From NCBI GenBank assembly GCA_944387015.1, contig CALXDH010000009.1, positions 1 through 64,000 of the forward strand: DNA of 64,000 nucleotides, written 5' to 3'. Every line of letters starts with the position of its first letter. Position 1 is the stretch's first letter. The notes beneath the pieces were generated by a model. That model made no database searches, was not told where the DNA came from, and saw only the letters and a list, made by a program, of their open reading frames with translations. This DNA is from an uncultured Oscillospiraceae bacterium. GTDB lineage: Bacteria > Bacillota > Clostridia > Oscillospirales > Oscillospiraceae. Both the position numbers and the translations under genes were made by a program. Of the stretch, positions 17,885-26,766 are shown in pieces.

Positions 17885-19555
17885 ATGCAGACATTATACT
17901 TTGACCTGCGGGATACCAAGGGCCAGCAAAAGGAGATCGACGACAAGATTGCCGCCGCCGCCAAGCTGCTGCGGGAGGGAAGCCTGGTGGCCATTCCCAC
18001 GGAGACGGTCTATGGTTTGGGCGCCAACGGTCTGGACGGAGATGCCGTCCGCCGCATTTTTGAGGCCAAGGGCCGGCCCAATGACAATCCCCTGATCCTT
18101 CATGTCACCGGTCCCCAGTGGCTGCCCCGGTACTGTTCCGAGGTGCCGCCCCTGGCGTATGTGCTGGCGCGGAAGTTCTGGCCGGGTCCTCTGACCATGA
18201 TCCTCAAGCGCAAGAGCGTGGTGCCTGACGAGACCACTGCCGGACTGGACACGGTGGCCATGCGCTGTCCGAACCATCCGGTGACGCTGGCCATCATTCG
18301 GGAAGCCGGCGTACCCATCGCGGCTCCCAGCGCCAATACCTCGGGCCGACCCAGCTGCACCAGCGCCCAGGATGTGCTGGAGGATATGGACGGCAAGATC
18401 GACGGCGTAGTGGACGGCGGTCCCTGCACGGTGGGAGTGGAGTCCACGATCCTGGACCTGACCTGTGATCCTCCCCGGCTGCTGCGGCCCGGCGGACTGC
18501 CGCTGGAAGATCTGGAGCGGCTGATCGGCCCCATCGAGGTGGACAAGGCTGTGACGGCGCCTCTCCAGGGAGATGAGAAGCCCAAGGCTCCCGGAATGAA
18601 GTACCGCCACTACGCCCCCAAGGCACCGGTAACGGTCATCACCGGCTCTCCGGAGAAATCCGCCCAGGAGATTTTGCGGCGGGTGAGTCCCGGTGCGGGC
18701 GTCATTTGCTTTGATGAGTTTGCCCATCTCTTCCCCCAGCAGGAGGTCCACACTCTGGGCCCCAGCAGCGACAAACTGACCCAGGCCCAGCGGGTGTTCG
18801 ATGCCCTGCGGACCTTTGACAACAGCTCTGTGACGGAGATCTTCGCACAGTGCCCTGATAACCGGGGACTAGGCTTTGCAGTGGGCAACCGGCTGAAAAA
18901 GGCCGCCGGCTTCCATGTGGTGGAGGCAGACAGCCAGCAGGTCATTTTGGGCATTACCGGCGGCAGCGGCGCGGGTAAGACCAGCGCCCTGCGGGCCATT
19001 GAACAGCTGGGCGGCGCCGTGATCGACTGTGATGCAGTGTATCATGAAATGCTGGAGCAGGATGATGCGCTGATGCGGGACATCCGGACGTCCTTCCCCA
19101 ATTCCTTTACCCAGGGCGGTCTGGACCGCAAGAAGCTGGGACAGGAGGTCTTCAGCGATAAGGAGCGCCTGGCCCTGCTCAACAGCGTTGTCTATCAGCA
19201 CCTGGTGCCGGAGGTGCGAAAGCGGGTACAAAGCTGCGTAGAGCCGCTGGTGGCGGTGGATGCCATCAATCTGCTGGAGAGCGGTCTGGACCAGCTGTGT
19301 GACCGGACGGTGGCGGTGACGTCGCCGCTGGAGCTGCGGGTCCGCCGCATCATGGCCCGGGACGGTATTTCGGAGCAGTATGCCCGCCTGCGGGTCTCCG
19401 CGCAGAAGCCGGATGAGTATTTTCGGAGCAAATGCAGCTGTGAGCTGAATAACGGCGCGGATACGGCAGAAGCTTTTCAGGCAGAGGCCAAAGACTTTTT
19501 CCACCGGCTCATTGATCAGATCCGGGAGGAAAAGCAGCATGGTGCCGAAAAATAA
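17885..19555 (+). CDS. TsaC/Sua5 threonylcarbamoyl-AMP synthase fused to CoaE dephospho-CoA kinase
   Basis: A 556-residue bifunctional protein. Residues ~15-340 form a Sua5-type synthase that makes threonylcarbamoyl-AMP from Thr, bicarbonate and ATP for t6A: LVAIPTETVYGLGANG, IFEAKGRPNDNPLI, APSANTSGRPS, GVESTILDL, then the Sua5 C-terminal domain starting near PGMKYRHYAPKAP. Residues ~353-556 form a complete CoaE, which phosphorylates dephospho-CoA in the last step of CoA synthesis: Walker A GGSGAGKT (359-366), IDCDAVYHEML, RRIMARDGIS. There is no stop or frameshift at the join, and both halves keep their key motifs, so this is a true fusion. The start is placed at 17885 behind GAGG. The upstream in-frame extension overlaps the preceding gene and was not used. 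Confidence 0.93.
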   Translation: MQTLYFDLRDTKGQQKEIDDKIAAAAKLLREGSLVAIPTETVYGLGANGLDGDAVRRIFEAKGRPNDNPLILHVTGPQWLPRYCSEVPPLAYVLARKFWPGPLTMILKRKSVVPDETTAGLDTVAMRCPNHPVTLAIIREAGVPIAAPSANTSGRPSCTSAQDVLEDMDGKIDGVVDGGPCTVGVESTILDLTCDPPRLLRPGGLPLEDLERLIGPIEVDKAVTAPLQGDEKPKAPGMKYRHYAPKAPVTVITGSPEKSAQEILRRVSPGAGVICFDEFAHLFPQQEVHTLGPSSDKLTQAQRVFDALRTFDNSSVTEIFAQCPDNRGLGFAVGNRLKKAAGFHVVEADSQQVILGITGGSGAGKTSALRAIEQLGGAVIDCDAVYHEMLEQDDALMRDIRTSFPNSFTQGGLDRKKLGQEVFSDKERLALLNSVVYQHLVPEVRKRVQSCVEPLVAVDAINLLESGLDQLCDRTVAVTSPLELRVRRIMARDGISEQYARLRVSAQKPDEYFRSKCSCELNNGADTAEAFQAEAKDFFHRLIDQIREEKQHGAEK

Positions 19556-19599
19556 ATGGGAGGGCGGCCTGTACCGATCTCCCAGGGAGGTATAAACAC

Positions 19600-20994
19600 A
19601 TGTCTGATGAAATGAAAGAATGGAAGAAGCAGCTGCTCTCCGACCGGAAGAACGGCTATGACAAGCCGGTGGATCAGGACGCCATGGAGGCATACTGCGC
19701 CGGCTATAAGGACTTCCTGGACCGGTCCAAGACGGAGCGGCTTTGTGCCGCTGAAACGGTCCGTATGGCGGAGGAGAAGGGGTACCGGCCCTATGTCCGG
19801 GGCATGGAAGTAAAGGCGGGAGACCGGGTGTATGTGTGCAACCGGGGCAAAAGTGTCCTGCTGGCCCACATCGGGAAGAAGTCTCTGGCGGAGGGGGCGC
19901 AGATCGCTGCGGCCCACATCGACGCTCCCCGGCTGGACCTCAAGCCCAACCCGCTCTATGAGGACAGTGAACTGGCCTATTTCAAGACCCATTATTACGG
20001 CGGCATCCGCAAGTACCAGTGGGTCACCATTCCCTTGGAGCTCCATGGCGTGGTGGCGATGAAAGACGGCACCACGGTGCAGGTTTCCGTGGGTTCCGAT
20101 CCCGGCGATCCCCGGCTGGTCATCACGGATCTTCTGCCCCATCTGGGCATGGAGCAGAACAAAAAGCCCCTGGGCGAGGCCATCCCCGGCGAGACGCTGA
20201 ACCTCCTGCTGGGCAGCCGTCCCATCGGCGATGAGGAGGACACCAACCGGGTGAAGGTGGCCGTGATGCGGCTGCTGCATGAAAAATACGGCATTGTGGA
20301 GGATGACTTCACCTCCGCGGAGCTGGAGGCCGTGCCGGCGGTGAACGCCTGTGACATCGGCCTGGACCGCAGCATGATCGGTGCTTACGGCCATGACGAC
20401 CGGGTCTGTGCCTATGCGGCGCTGAAGGCGCTGCTGGATCTGGAAGAGACGCCGGAGCACACCGCGGTGTGCGTACTGGCGGATAAGGAGGAGATCGGCT
20501 CCGATGGTGTGACGGGCATGCAGTCCGCGGCCTTTGATACCTTCCTGGAGGACCTGTGCGAGGGACAGAACGTTCCCCTCCGGGTGTGCCTGGAGAAGTC
20601 CTTCTGCCTCAGCGCGGATGTAACGGCAGCGTTTGATCCCAACTTTGCCGAGGTATTTGAAAAGCGCAATGCAGCCTACGTCAATTACGGAATCGGCCTT
20701 TGCAAATATACCGGCGCCCGGGGCAAATCCGGCGCTTCCGACGCCTGCGCCGAAACCATCGCCTATGTGCGGAAGCTGTTTGACGAGGCAGGCGTGATCT
20801 GGCAGATCGCAGAATTGGGCAAGGTGGACGCCGGCGGCGGCGGCACCGTGGCTATGTATATGGCCAACCGCAACATCACCACGCTGGATGCCGGCGTGCC
20901 GGTGCTTTCCATGCACGCACCCTTTGAAGTGGTCTCCAAGCTGGACTGCTATGAGACGTATCGGGGGATGAAGGCTGTCTATCAGGCGATGTGA
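19600..20994 (+). CDS. M18 family aminopeptidase
   Basis: A 464-residue cytoplasmic zinc aminopeptidase of the M18 (aspartyl aminopeptidase) family. Metal ligands visible are His106 and neighbours in AAAHIDAPRLDL, the catalytic pair and ligand in LADKEEIGSDGV (Asp295-Glu298), and the final His in VLSMHAPFEVVSKLD. AGGGGTVAMY lies between the last two. It removes N-terminal residues, often acidic ones, from peptides. The start follows GGGAGG. It lies 44 bp after the TsaC-CoaE gene and ends the unit with a strong terminator. Confidence 0.93.
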   Translation: MSDEMKEWKKQLLSDRKNGYDKPVDQDAMEAYCAGYKDFLDRSKTERLCAAETVRMAEEKGYRPYVRGMEVKAGDRVYVCNRGKSVLLAHIGKKSLAEGAQIAAAHIDAPRLDLKPNPLYEDSELAYFKTHYYGGIRKYQWVTIPLELHGVVAMKDGTTVQVSVGSDPGDPRLVITDLLPHLGMEQNKKPLGEAIPGETLNLLLGSRPIGDEEDTNRVKVAVMRLLHEKYGIVEDDFTSAELEAVPAVNACDIGLDRSMIGAYGHDDRVCAYAALKALLDLEETPEHTAVCVLADKEEIGSDGVTGMQSAAFDTFLEDLCEGQNVPLRVCLEKSFCLSADVTAAFDPNFAEVFEKRNAAYVNYGIGLCKYTGARGKSGASDACAETIAYVRKLFDEAGVIWQIAELGKVDAGGGGTVAMYMANRNITTLDAGVPVLSMHAPFEVVSKLDCYETYRGMKAVYQAM

Positions 20995-21006
20995 GCCAAA
21001 CAAGAG

Positions 21007-21035
21007 GGGGCCGCCTCCAAAGGCGGCCCCTTTTT
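21007..21035 (+). terminator. Terminator of the M18 aminopeptidase gene
   Basis: A 10-bp GC stem GGGGCCGCCT/AGGCGGCCCC with a CCAA loop and five Ts. Confidence 0.9.
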
Positions 21036-21155
21036 CCGTGCCAATGTCTGGGGAGGACGTGCGCAGGCATGGATTTTCGTTTATTTTGCCCACGATGGGC
21101 GGACAGATGCTTCTGAGATTTCCTGTTTCCCCCAAAGGATTTTTTGGCTTTTTCA

Positions 21156-21184
21156 TTGCATTGCCGAAAAATGTATGGTAATAT
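21156..21184 (+). promoter_or_regulatory. Promoter of the ACT-hom-lysC region
   Basis: -35 TTGCAT and -10 TAATAT with a 17-bp spacer, 42 bp before the ACT-protein start. Confidence 0.7.
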
Positions 21185-21225
21185 GAACGACATACAAAGA
21201 CAAATGACCGTAGGAGGAGGACGTG

Positions 21226-21666
21226 ATGGCAAGAGAAATCAAGTATTATATCGTGGCAGCGGACGCTCTGCCGGAGGTTTTCATCAAAGTGGCGGAAGCC
21301 AAACGGATGATGCAGACCGGAGAAGTGGATACGGTGGGGGCGGCCACAAAGCTTGCGGGGATCAGCCGCAGTGCATTTTATAAATACAAGGATTCCGTGC
21401 AGCCCTTCAATGATATGAAGTCCGAGCACATTCTGACATTTTACGGCATGCTCAAGGACAACACCGGCGTACTCAGCCGGGTCCTTTCCGTGTTTGCGAC
21501 CTCCGGGGCCAATATTCTGACGATCAATCAGAGCATCCCGACCAATGGCTGCGCGGCGGTGACCATTTCCGCCGAGACCAGCGAGATGGAGGAGAGCCTG
21601 GAGCAGCTCCTGACGGCCGTCTCCACTCTGGAGGGTGTTGTGAAATTTGAAGTCCTGGCGGGCTGA
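21226..21666 (+). CDS. PheB-type ACT domain protein
   Basis: A 146-residue protein. The first ~65 residues look like a helix-turn-helix-like region (GAATKLAGISRSAFYKYKD). Residues ~70-146 form an ACT domain (LKDNTGVLSRVLSVFATSGANILTINQS) of the kind that binds amino acids. The family (PheB/UPF0735) is often encoded next to homoserine dehydrogenase, as here, 18 bp upstream of hom. It is likely to sense an aspartate-family product and control enzyme activity or expression. The ATG at 21226 was preferred over the GTG one codon earlier because AGGAGG is 8 bp away. Confidence 0.88.
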   Translation: MAREIKYYIVAADALPEVFIKVAEAKRMMQTGEVDTVGAATKLAGISRSAFYKYKDSVQPFNDMKSEHILTFYGMLKDNTGVLSRVLSVFATSGANILTINQSIPTNGCAAVTISAETSEMEESLEQLLTAVSTLEGVVKFEVLAG

Positions 21667-21684
21667 GGGAGAGGAAGCATCAGC

Positions 21685-22872
21685 ATGATACAAATTGCGA
21701 TCATGGGACTGGGCACGGTGGGAACCGGTGTAGCCAGAGTGGTGGAGGAAAACGCACAACAGATCCAACGCAAGCTGGGGGAGCCCCTGCAGGTGAAAAC
21801 GGTTCTGGTGCGGCACTTCCACGACGGGCCGTACCGTCATTTGATGACGGACGACTTCCGAAAAATCGAGGAGGACCCGGACATCCGCGTGGTGGTGGAG
21901 ACCATCGGCGGCGTGGATGCAGCGTATACGTATACCCGGCGGGCGCTGGAGGCCGGCAAGCATGTGGTGACGGCCAACAAGCAGCTGGTGGCGGAAAAGG
22001 GCTGCGAGCTGCTGGCACTGGCGAGGGAACACCATGTGCGCTATCTTTTTGAGGCCAGCGTAGGCGGCGGGATCCCCATCCTGCATCCGCTGACGGAATG
22101 CATGGCAGCCAACCGCATCGACGAGGTGTACGGCATCCTCAACGGTACCACCAACTACATCCTCACCCGCATGGTCCGCAGCGGAGCGTCGTTTGAAGAC
22201 GCGCTGCGGGAAGCGCAAAAGAAAGGCTATGCGGAGGCGGACCCCACCGCCGACGTGGAGGGGATCGACGCCGGACGGAAGATCTGTATTCTGGCGGATC
22301 TGGCGTTTGGCCGGCAGGTGGACCCGGAGCGGGTTCCCATGGAGGGGATTACCCGGCTTTCCCTTCAGGACGTGGAGATCGCACGGCAGGCGGGGTATCG
22401 GATCAAGCTGCTGGGGCGTGCGGTCCGCCTGCAGGACGGTGCATGCAGCGCATATGTAGCTCCGCACCTGATCCCGGCGGAATGGCCGCTGGCCAGCGTG
22501 GAGGATGTATTCAACGCGGTGGTGGTCAAGGGAAATGCCACCGGAGAGGTCATGTTCTACGGAAAGGGCGCTGGGGAGATGCCTACCGCCTCTGCCTGTG
22601 TGGCGGACGTGATGGAGGCTTTGCAGACCGGCTGCGGCAGCGACATCGGCTGGGAAAAGGACGGCGCATTCAAAGATCCTCTGGAGCTGACTTCCCGGTA
22701 CTATTTCCGCATAGAGGGCAGCTTGGAGAGAGCCGCCAGCTTTGGGACGGTAAAGTGCCTCTGGGAAGACATGGGGCAGACGGCATTGCTGACGGACCCC
22801 ATCAGCGGACGAAAGGCACAGGAACTGGCCCATGCCGTGCAGGCGCTGATGTGTCTGCGGGTGCTGGAGTAA
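21685..22872 (+). CDS. hom: Homoserine dehydrogenase
   Basis: Reduces aspartate semialdehyde to homoserine with NAD(P)H, leading to threonine and methionine. The NAD-binding start is MGLGTVGTGVARVV, and the catalytic region includes VVTANKQLVAEKG and ILNGTTNYILTRM, then GYAEADPTADVEGIDAGRK. At 395 residues it is shorter than the ~430 usual for forms with a C-terminal ACT domain. Only a reduced ACT-like remnant (RYYFRIEGSLERAASFG) is left. The separate ACT protein encoded just upstream may supply that regulation. It precedes lysC by 75 bp. Confidence 0.94.
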   Translation: MIQIAIMGLGTVGTGVARVVEENAQQIQRKLGEPLQVKTVLVRHFHDGPYRHLMTDDFRKIEEDPDIRVVVETIGGVDAAYTYTRRALEAGKHVVTANKQLVAEKGCELLALAREHHVRYLFEASVGGGIPILHPLTECMAANRIDEVYGILNGTTNYILTRMVRSGASFEDALREAQKKGYAEADPTADVEGIDAGRKICILADLAFGRQVDPERVPMEGITRLSLQDVEIARQAGYRIKLLGRAVRLQDGACSAYVAPHLIPAEWPLASVEDVFNAVVVKGNATGEVMFYGKGAGEMPTASACVADVMEALQTGCGSDIGWEKDGAFKDPLELTSRYYFRIEGSLERAASFGTVKCLWEDMGQTALLTDPISGRKAQELAHAVQALMCLRVLE

Positions 22873-22947
22873 GGCTCCAAACCGAGGAATCCCGCGTATG
22901 ATGGAGCGGGAGGGCAATTCAATCTGAGGCAAAGAAGGATTTATACT

Positions 22948-24159
22948 ATGAGTTTGATCGTACAGAAATTCGGCGGCAGCTCCGTCAAGGATGCCAAGCA
23001 TATCCGCAACGTGGCCGGCATCATCGCCGAGACTTATCTGCAGGGCAATGATGTGATCGTGGTTCTCTCCGCCCAGGGCGACACCACGGACGACCTGATC
23101 GCCAAGGCGGAGGAAATCAATCCCCACGCCTCCAAGCGGGAGATGGATATGCTGCTGTCCACCGGCGAACAGATCTCTGTAGCGCTGTGTGCTATGGCGC
23201 TGGAGGGAATGGGGCTGCCCTGCGTGTCTCTGGCGGCTTGGCAGGTGAGTATCCAGTCCACCTCCGTGCACTCTGACGCCCGCATCAAAAAGATCGACAG
23301 TGAGCGCATCCGGGCGGAGCTGGACCAGCACCGCATCGTGATCGTGACCGGATTCCAGGGCGTGGACCGCAACGGCGATGTGACCACGCTGGGCCGCGGC
23401 GGCTCTGACACCAGCGCTGTGGCGCTGGCGGCGGCGTTCCGGGCAGATCTGTGCCAGATCTATACGGATGTGGACGGCGTATATACCACCGATCCCCGCC
23501 TGGTGCCCAACGCCCGGAAGCTGGATGAGATCACCTATGATGAAATGCTGGAACTGGCCAGCCAGGGCGCTCAGGTGCTGCATAACCGCAGCGTGGAGCT
23601 GGCCAAGAAGTTCAGAGTGAATTTGGAAGTGCTGTCCAGCTTGGAGCGCAAGCCGGGCACAAAAGTGAAGGAGGTCACCAAAGTGGAAAAAACCAATATC
23701 GCCGGTGTTGCAAAGGATACCAGCGTCGCCCGGGTCGCTCTTGTCGGACTGGAGCACAATCCCGGTGTTGCGTTCCAGGTGTTTGATCTGCTGAGCAAGC
23801 ACAACATCAACGTGGACGTGATTTTGCAGTCCATCGGCCGTGAGGACACCAAGGATATTTCCTTTACGGTACATAAGAAGGATCTGGAGGAGACGGTGCA
23901 GATCCTCACCGACTCCAAGCAGACGCTGAAGTTTGACCACATTGCCGCCGACGATCACATCGGCAAGGTCTCCATCGTAGGCGCGGGCCTCATGAGCAAC
24001 TGCGGTGTGGCCGCCAAAATGTTTGAGGCACTGTATGAGGCAGGCATCAACATCCAGATGATCAACACTTCTGAGATCCGGGTGTCTGTGCTGCTCGACG
24101 AGGATGATGTGAACAGGGCGGTAAAGGCCATTCACGCCAAGTTCTTTGACGAGGCCTGA
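22948..24159 (+). CDS. lysC: Aspartate kinase
   Basis: Phosphorylates aspartate, the committed step to lysine, threonine and methionine. The 403-residue product has the kinase motif VQKFGGSSVKD at the N-terminus, TTLGRGGSDTSAVALA near residue 150 and QIYTDVDGVYTTDPR. From about residue 260 it has two ACT domains (LEHNPGVAFQVFDLL; IVGAGLMSNCGVAAKMFEAL), so feedback inhibition by lysine or threonine is expected. No lysine riboswitch fits in the 75 bp before it. It is probably co-transcribed with hom. Confidence 0.96.
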   Translation: MSLIVQKFGGSSVKDAKHIRNVAGIIAETYLQGNDVIVVLSAQGDTTDDLIAKAEEINPHASKREMDMLLSTGEQISVALCAMALEGMGLPCVSLAAWQVSIQSTSVHSDARIKKIDSERIRAELDQHRIVIVTGFQGVDRNGDVTTLGRGGSDTSAVALAAAFRADLCQIYTDVDGVYTTDPRLVPNARKLDEITYDEMLELASQGAQVLHNRSVELAKKFRVNLEVLSSLERKPGTKVKEVTKVEKTNIAGVAKDTSVARVALVGLEHNPGVAFQVFDLLSKHNINVDVILQSIGREDTKDISFTVHKKDLEETVQILTDSKQTLKFDHIAADDHIGKVSIVGAGLMSNCGVAAKMFEALYEAGINIQMINTSEIRVSVLLDEDDVNRAVKAIHAKFFDEA

Positions 24160-24184
24160 GCCCGTTCTTAAAAAGAATCGGCTG

Positions 24185-24222
24185 GCGGGACGCATGGAAC
24201 CTTCCGTGCGTCCCGCTTTGTT
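24185..24222 (+). terminator. Terminator of hom-lysC
   Basis: GCGGGACGCA/TGCGTCCCGC with an inner GGAA/TTCC pairing, followed by TTTGTT, 26 bp after lysC. Confidence 0.75.
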
Positions 24223-24269
24223 CTGATCCGTTGCCTCCCGGAATAGGCTGGAGGGAGGTGACAGACATC

Positions 24270-24767
24270 GTGAAAGACAGTTTTTCATCCTTTGTTCTCC
24301 GGGATCTGATCGCTCTGTTGTCGGGACTGATGCTGATGCTGCTCCACGGCACCGTGGAACAGGGGATCCTGACGGCGCTTGTGCCGCAGTCTGCTGCGCC
24401 ATGGGAGCTTTCCAAACTTGTATTCTGGCCGTTGGTGATCTGTGCGGCGGCTGGACGGGTGAGCCGTGCGCATATCCCAATTTCCCGGGTTCTGCCGTCT
24501 TTGGTGCTGGCCCCGCTGGGGATGATCATACTGTGTCGGGGAGCTCTGGCGCTTGGATATGGGGGGCGGCCCTACGCAGCCATTTGGATGGCGGTACTGG
24601 CGGCGGCACTGGCATTCGGTCCGGATGGCCGGCGGCTTTCATATGCCTGGACGGCCCTGGCAGTGGTACTGGCAGGGGCATATGTGCTCCTGGCCCTTCA
24701 GCCGTCTTTGTGGCGGCCGTTCCTGCTGCCGGGGCTGGCTGCATCCGTTTTGTTTCTGGCGGATTGA
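24270..24767 (+). CDS. Membrane protein, DUF6512-like
   Basis: A 165-residue protein with about five hydrophobic helices. The segment PWELSKLVFWPLV near residue 45 resembles the WEHLKLxFWP motif of DUF6512 membrane proteins, but the likeness is modest. A GTG start at 24270 follows GGAGGGAGG at a rather long distance. A second GTG at 24258 is in frame but sits inside the ribosome site. It follows the hom-lysC terminator and has no obvious promoter. Function unknown. Confidence 0.55.
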   Translation: MKDSFSSFVLRDLIALLSGLMLMLLHGTVEQGILTALVPQSAAPWELSKLVFWPLVICAAAGRVSRAHIPISRVLPSLVLAPLGMIILCRGALALGYGGRPYAAIWMAVLAAALAFGPDGRRLSYAWTALAVVLAGAYVLLALQPSLWRPFLLPGLAASVLFLAD

Positions 24768-24770
24768 CGG

Positions 24771-24799
24771 TTTACTTTTTAACATAAGTGTGCTATAAT
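24771..24799 (+). promoter_or_regulatory. Promoter of the ACT/PFL pair
   Basis: -35 TTTACT and consensus -10 TATAAT with a 17-bp spacer, about 70 bp before the ACT gene. Confidence 0.8.
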
Positions 24800-24869
24800 A
24801 AATAAATTACAGCGATCAGGCGCTGCCGCCGCAAGCGGCTGGGAGCGGCCTGCAAGGAGGAGCATTTTT

Positions 24870-25139
24870 ATGAACGCCATTGTCACTGTCGTGGGCGAGG
24901 ACAAGGTGGGTATCATTGCCGCCGTGTGTGCCCTGCTGGCTGAAAACAACGTCAATATCCTGGACCTTTCCCAGACCATTCTCCACGGCGCATTCACCAT
25001 GGTCATGGCCGTGGACGTAGGCGGTTCCAGTGCCTCCATCGGGGAACTGCGGACCATGCTGGAGGATCTGGGCGGCAAGATGGGCATTTCCATCCGCATT
25101 CAGCGGGAGGAGATCTTTGACGCAATGCACCGGATCTGA
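24870..25139 (+). CDS. ACT domain protein (UPF0237)
   Basis: An 89-residue stand-alone ACT domain beginning MNAIVTVVGEDKVGIIAAVC, with GEDKxGI and NVNILDLSQTI typical of UPF0237. It should form a small cytoplasmic amino-acid-binding regulator. The gene is nearly always paired with a PFL/DUF711 gene, as here, which suggests the two proteins act together. AAGGAGG precedes the ATG. Confidence 0.92.
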   Translation: MNAIVTVVGEDKVGIIAAVCALLAENNVNILDLSQTILHGAFTMVMAVDVGGSSASIGELRTMLEDLGGKMGISIRIQREEIFDAMHRI

Positions 25140-25308
25140 AGATGCAGGGACGGCGTTGCGTTCCAGTTTTCAGGCGCGCTCCGAAAGAGACAGGCCGGGA
25201 CGTCCTGTACGGATGAGACCGGCTTGACGGTGTGCGGCTGCGGGCAGCGTCCCGGCGAAACGATACGAATGTTCCCCCGGGTTGCGGGGGTTGCTTTGGA
25301 GGCAGTTT

Positions 25309-26667
25309 ATGCTCAATCAGAAGGAAATTCTCTCCACCATTGAGATGATCGACCAGCAGCATCTGGACATCCGCACCATTACCATGGGCATCTCTCTGCT
25401 CAGCTGCTGCGATCCGGACCCCAAGCGGGCCTGTGAGAAGATCTACGAAAAAATCACCCGGTACGCTGAGAACCTGGTCAAGACCGGCGAGGACATCGAG
25501 CGGGAGTTCGGGATCCCTATCGTCAACAAGCGGATCTCCGTCACGCCTATGGCGTTGGTGGCGGGCGCCAGTGAGACGGAGGACTACGTGCCCTTTGCCC
25601 TGGCAATGGACCGGGCGGCCAGAACCTGCGGCGTGAACTTCATCGGCGGCTATTCCGCGCTGGTGCAGAAGGGAATGACGGTGGCCGACGAGCGGCTGAT
25701 CCGCTCTATCCCCGAGGCGCTGTCCCGGACGGAGCTGGTGTGCTCCTCCGTGAACGTGGGTTCTACCAAGGCTGGCATCAACATGGACGCGGTGGCGCTG
25801 ATGGGCCGCATCATCAAGGATACCGCCAAGGCCACGGAGGCTCAGGACGGCCTGGGCTGCGCCAAGCTGGTGGTTTTCTGCAACGCTGTGGAGGATAACC
25901 CCTTCATGGCCGGTGCCTTCCACGGCGTGGGCGAGGCGGAGAAGGTCATCAATGTGGGCGTTTCCGGCCCCGGCGTGGTACACTCTGCGCTGCAGGCAGT
26001 GAAGGGACGGCCCTTCGACGTGGTGGCGGAAACGGTGAAAAAGACGGCCTTCCGGGTGACCCGGATGGGTCAGCTGGTGGCGCAGGAGGCCAGCCGTCGG
26101 CTGGATACCCCCTTTGGCATCGTGGATCTGAGCCTGGCGCCTACCCCGGCGGTGGGCGACAGCGTGGCCCGGATCCTGGAGGAGATGGGCCTGGAGGTCT
26201 GCGGTACCCACGGTACCACGGCTGCGCTGGCCCTGCTCAACGACGCCGTGAAAAAGGGCGGCGTGATGGCTTCCTCCAGTGTGGGAGGTCTCTCTGGAGC
26301 CTTCATCCCCGTCAGCGAGGACGAGGGAATGATCGCCGCCGCCAAGGCTGGGACACTGTGCCTGGACAAGCTGGAGGCCATGACCTGCGTCTGCTCTGTG
26401 GGCCTGGATATGATCGCCGTTCCCGGTGATACGCCGGCGGAGACCATCTCTGCGATCATCGCGGACGAGGCAGCCATCGGCATGGTCAACTGCAAGACCA
26501 CCGCCGTGCGTTTACTGCCGTCTCCCGGCAAGAAGGTGGGCGATACCGTGGAGATGGGCGGCCTTCTGGGCAGCGCGCCGGTGATGCCGGTACACCCGGA
26601 GTCCAGCGCTGCGTTCATTGCCCGGGGCGGACGGATCCCCGCACCGCTGCACAGCCTCAAGAACTGA
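25309..26667 (+). CDS. PFL family protein (DUF711/UPF0210)
   Basis: A 452-residue cytoplasmic protein of the UPF0210 family, structurally related to pyruvate formate-lyase-type barrels but without a proven reaction. Recognisable stretches are [37 protein letters not shown] and [15 protein letters not shown]. The start at 25309 follows GGAGG. A 169-bp gap with GC-rich inverted segments separates it from the partner ACT gene, longer than usual within such a pair, and I see no promoter in it. Confidence 0.93.
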   Translation: MLNQKEILSTIEMIDQQHLDIRTITMGISLLSCCDPDPKRACEKIYEKITRYAENLVKTGEDIEREFGIPIVNKRISVTPMALVAGASETEDYVPFALAMDRAARTCGVNFIGGYSALVQKGMTVADERLIRSIPEALSRTELVCSSVNVGSTKAGINMDAVALMGRIIKDTAKATEAQDGLGCAKLVVFCNAVEDNPFMAGAFHGVGEAEKVINVGVSGPGVVHSALQAVKGRPFDVVAETVKKTAFRVTRMGQLVAQEASRRLDTPFGIVDLSLAPTPAVGDSVARILEEMGLEVCGTHGTTAALALLNDAVKKGGVMASSSVGGLSGAFIPVSEDEGMIAAAKAGTLCLDKLEAMTCVCSVGLDMIAVPGDTPAETISAIIADEAAIGMVNCKTTAVRLLPSPGKKVGDTVEMGGLLGSAPVMPVHPESSAAFIARGGRIPAPLHSLKN

Positions 26668-26672
26668 AAAAT

Positions 26673-26710
26673 AAACACATGGCAAGTATATTTGCTTGCC
26701 ATGTGTTTTA
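26673..26710 (+). terminator. Terminator of the PFL gene
   Basis: A 14-bp perfect stem AAACACATGGCAAG/CTTGCCATGTGTTT with an 8-nt loop and one further T, 5 bp after the stop codon. Confidence 0.85.
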
Positions 26711-26725
26711 TGTACGGTCTGTATG

Positions 26726-26766
26726 AAACAGCACCCTCTGCGGAAACTCCACAGAGGGTGCTGTTT
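26726..26766 (-). terminator. Hairpin at the end of queH
   Basis: A 15-bp perfect stem AAACAGCACCCTCTG/CAGAGGGTGCTGTTT that includes the queH stop codon. There is no long T-run after it on the minus strand, so termination is likely but not certain. Confidence 0.55.

Noticed and set aside
22873..22947. Lysine riboswitch before lysC
   Set aside because: Only 75 bp is available and no terminator or matching structure is seen.
19516..24480. Very long open antisense frame, and a similar one at 27420-30485
   Set aside because: They lie opposite well-supported genes (M18 aminopeptidase, hom, lysC; activase). They are His/Gly/Gln-rich antisense artefacts of GC-rich codon use and resemble no protein family.
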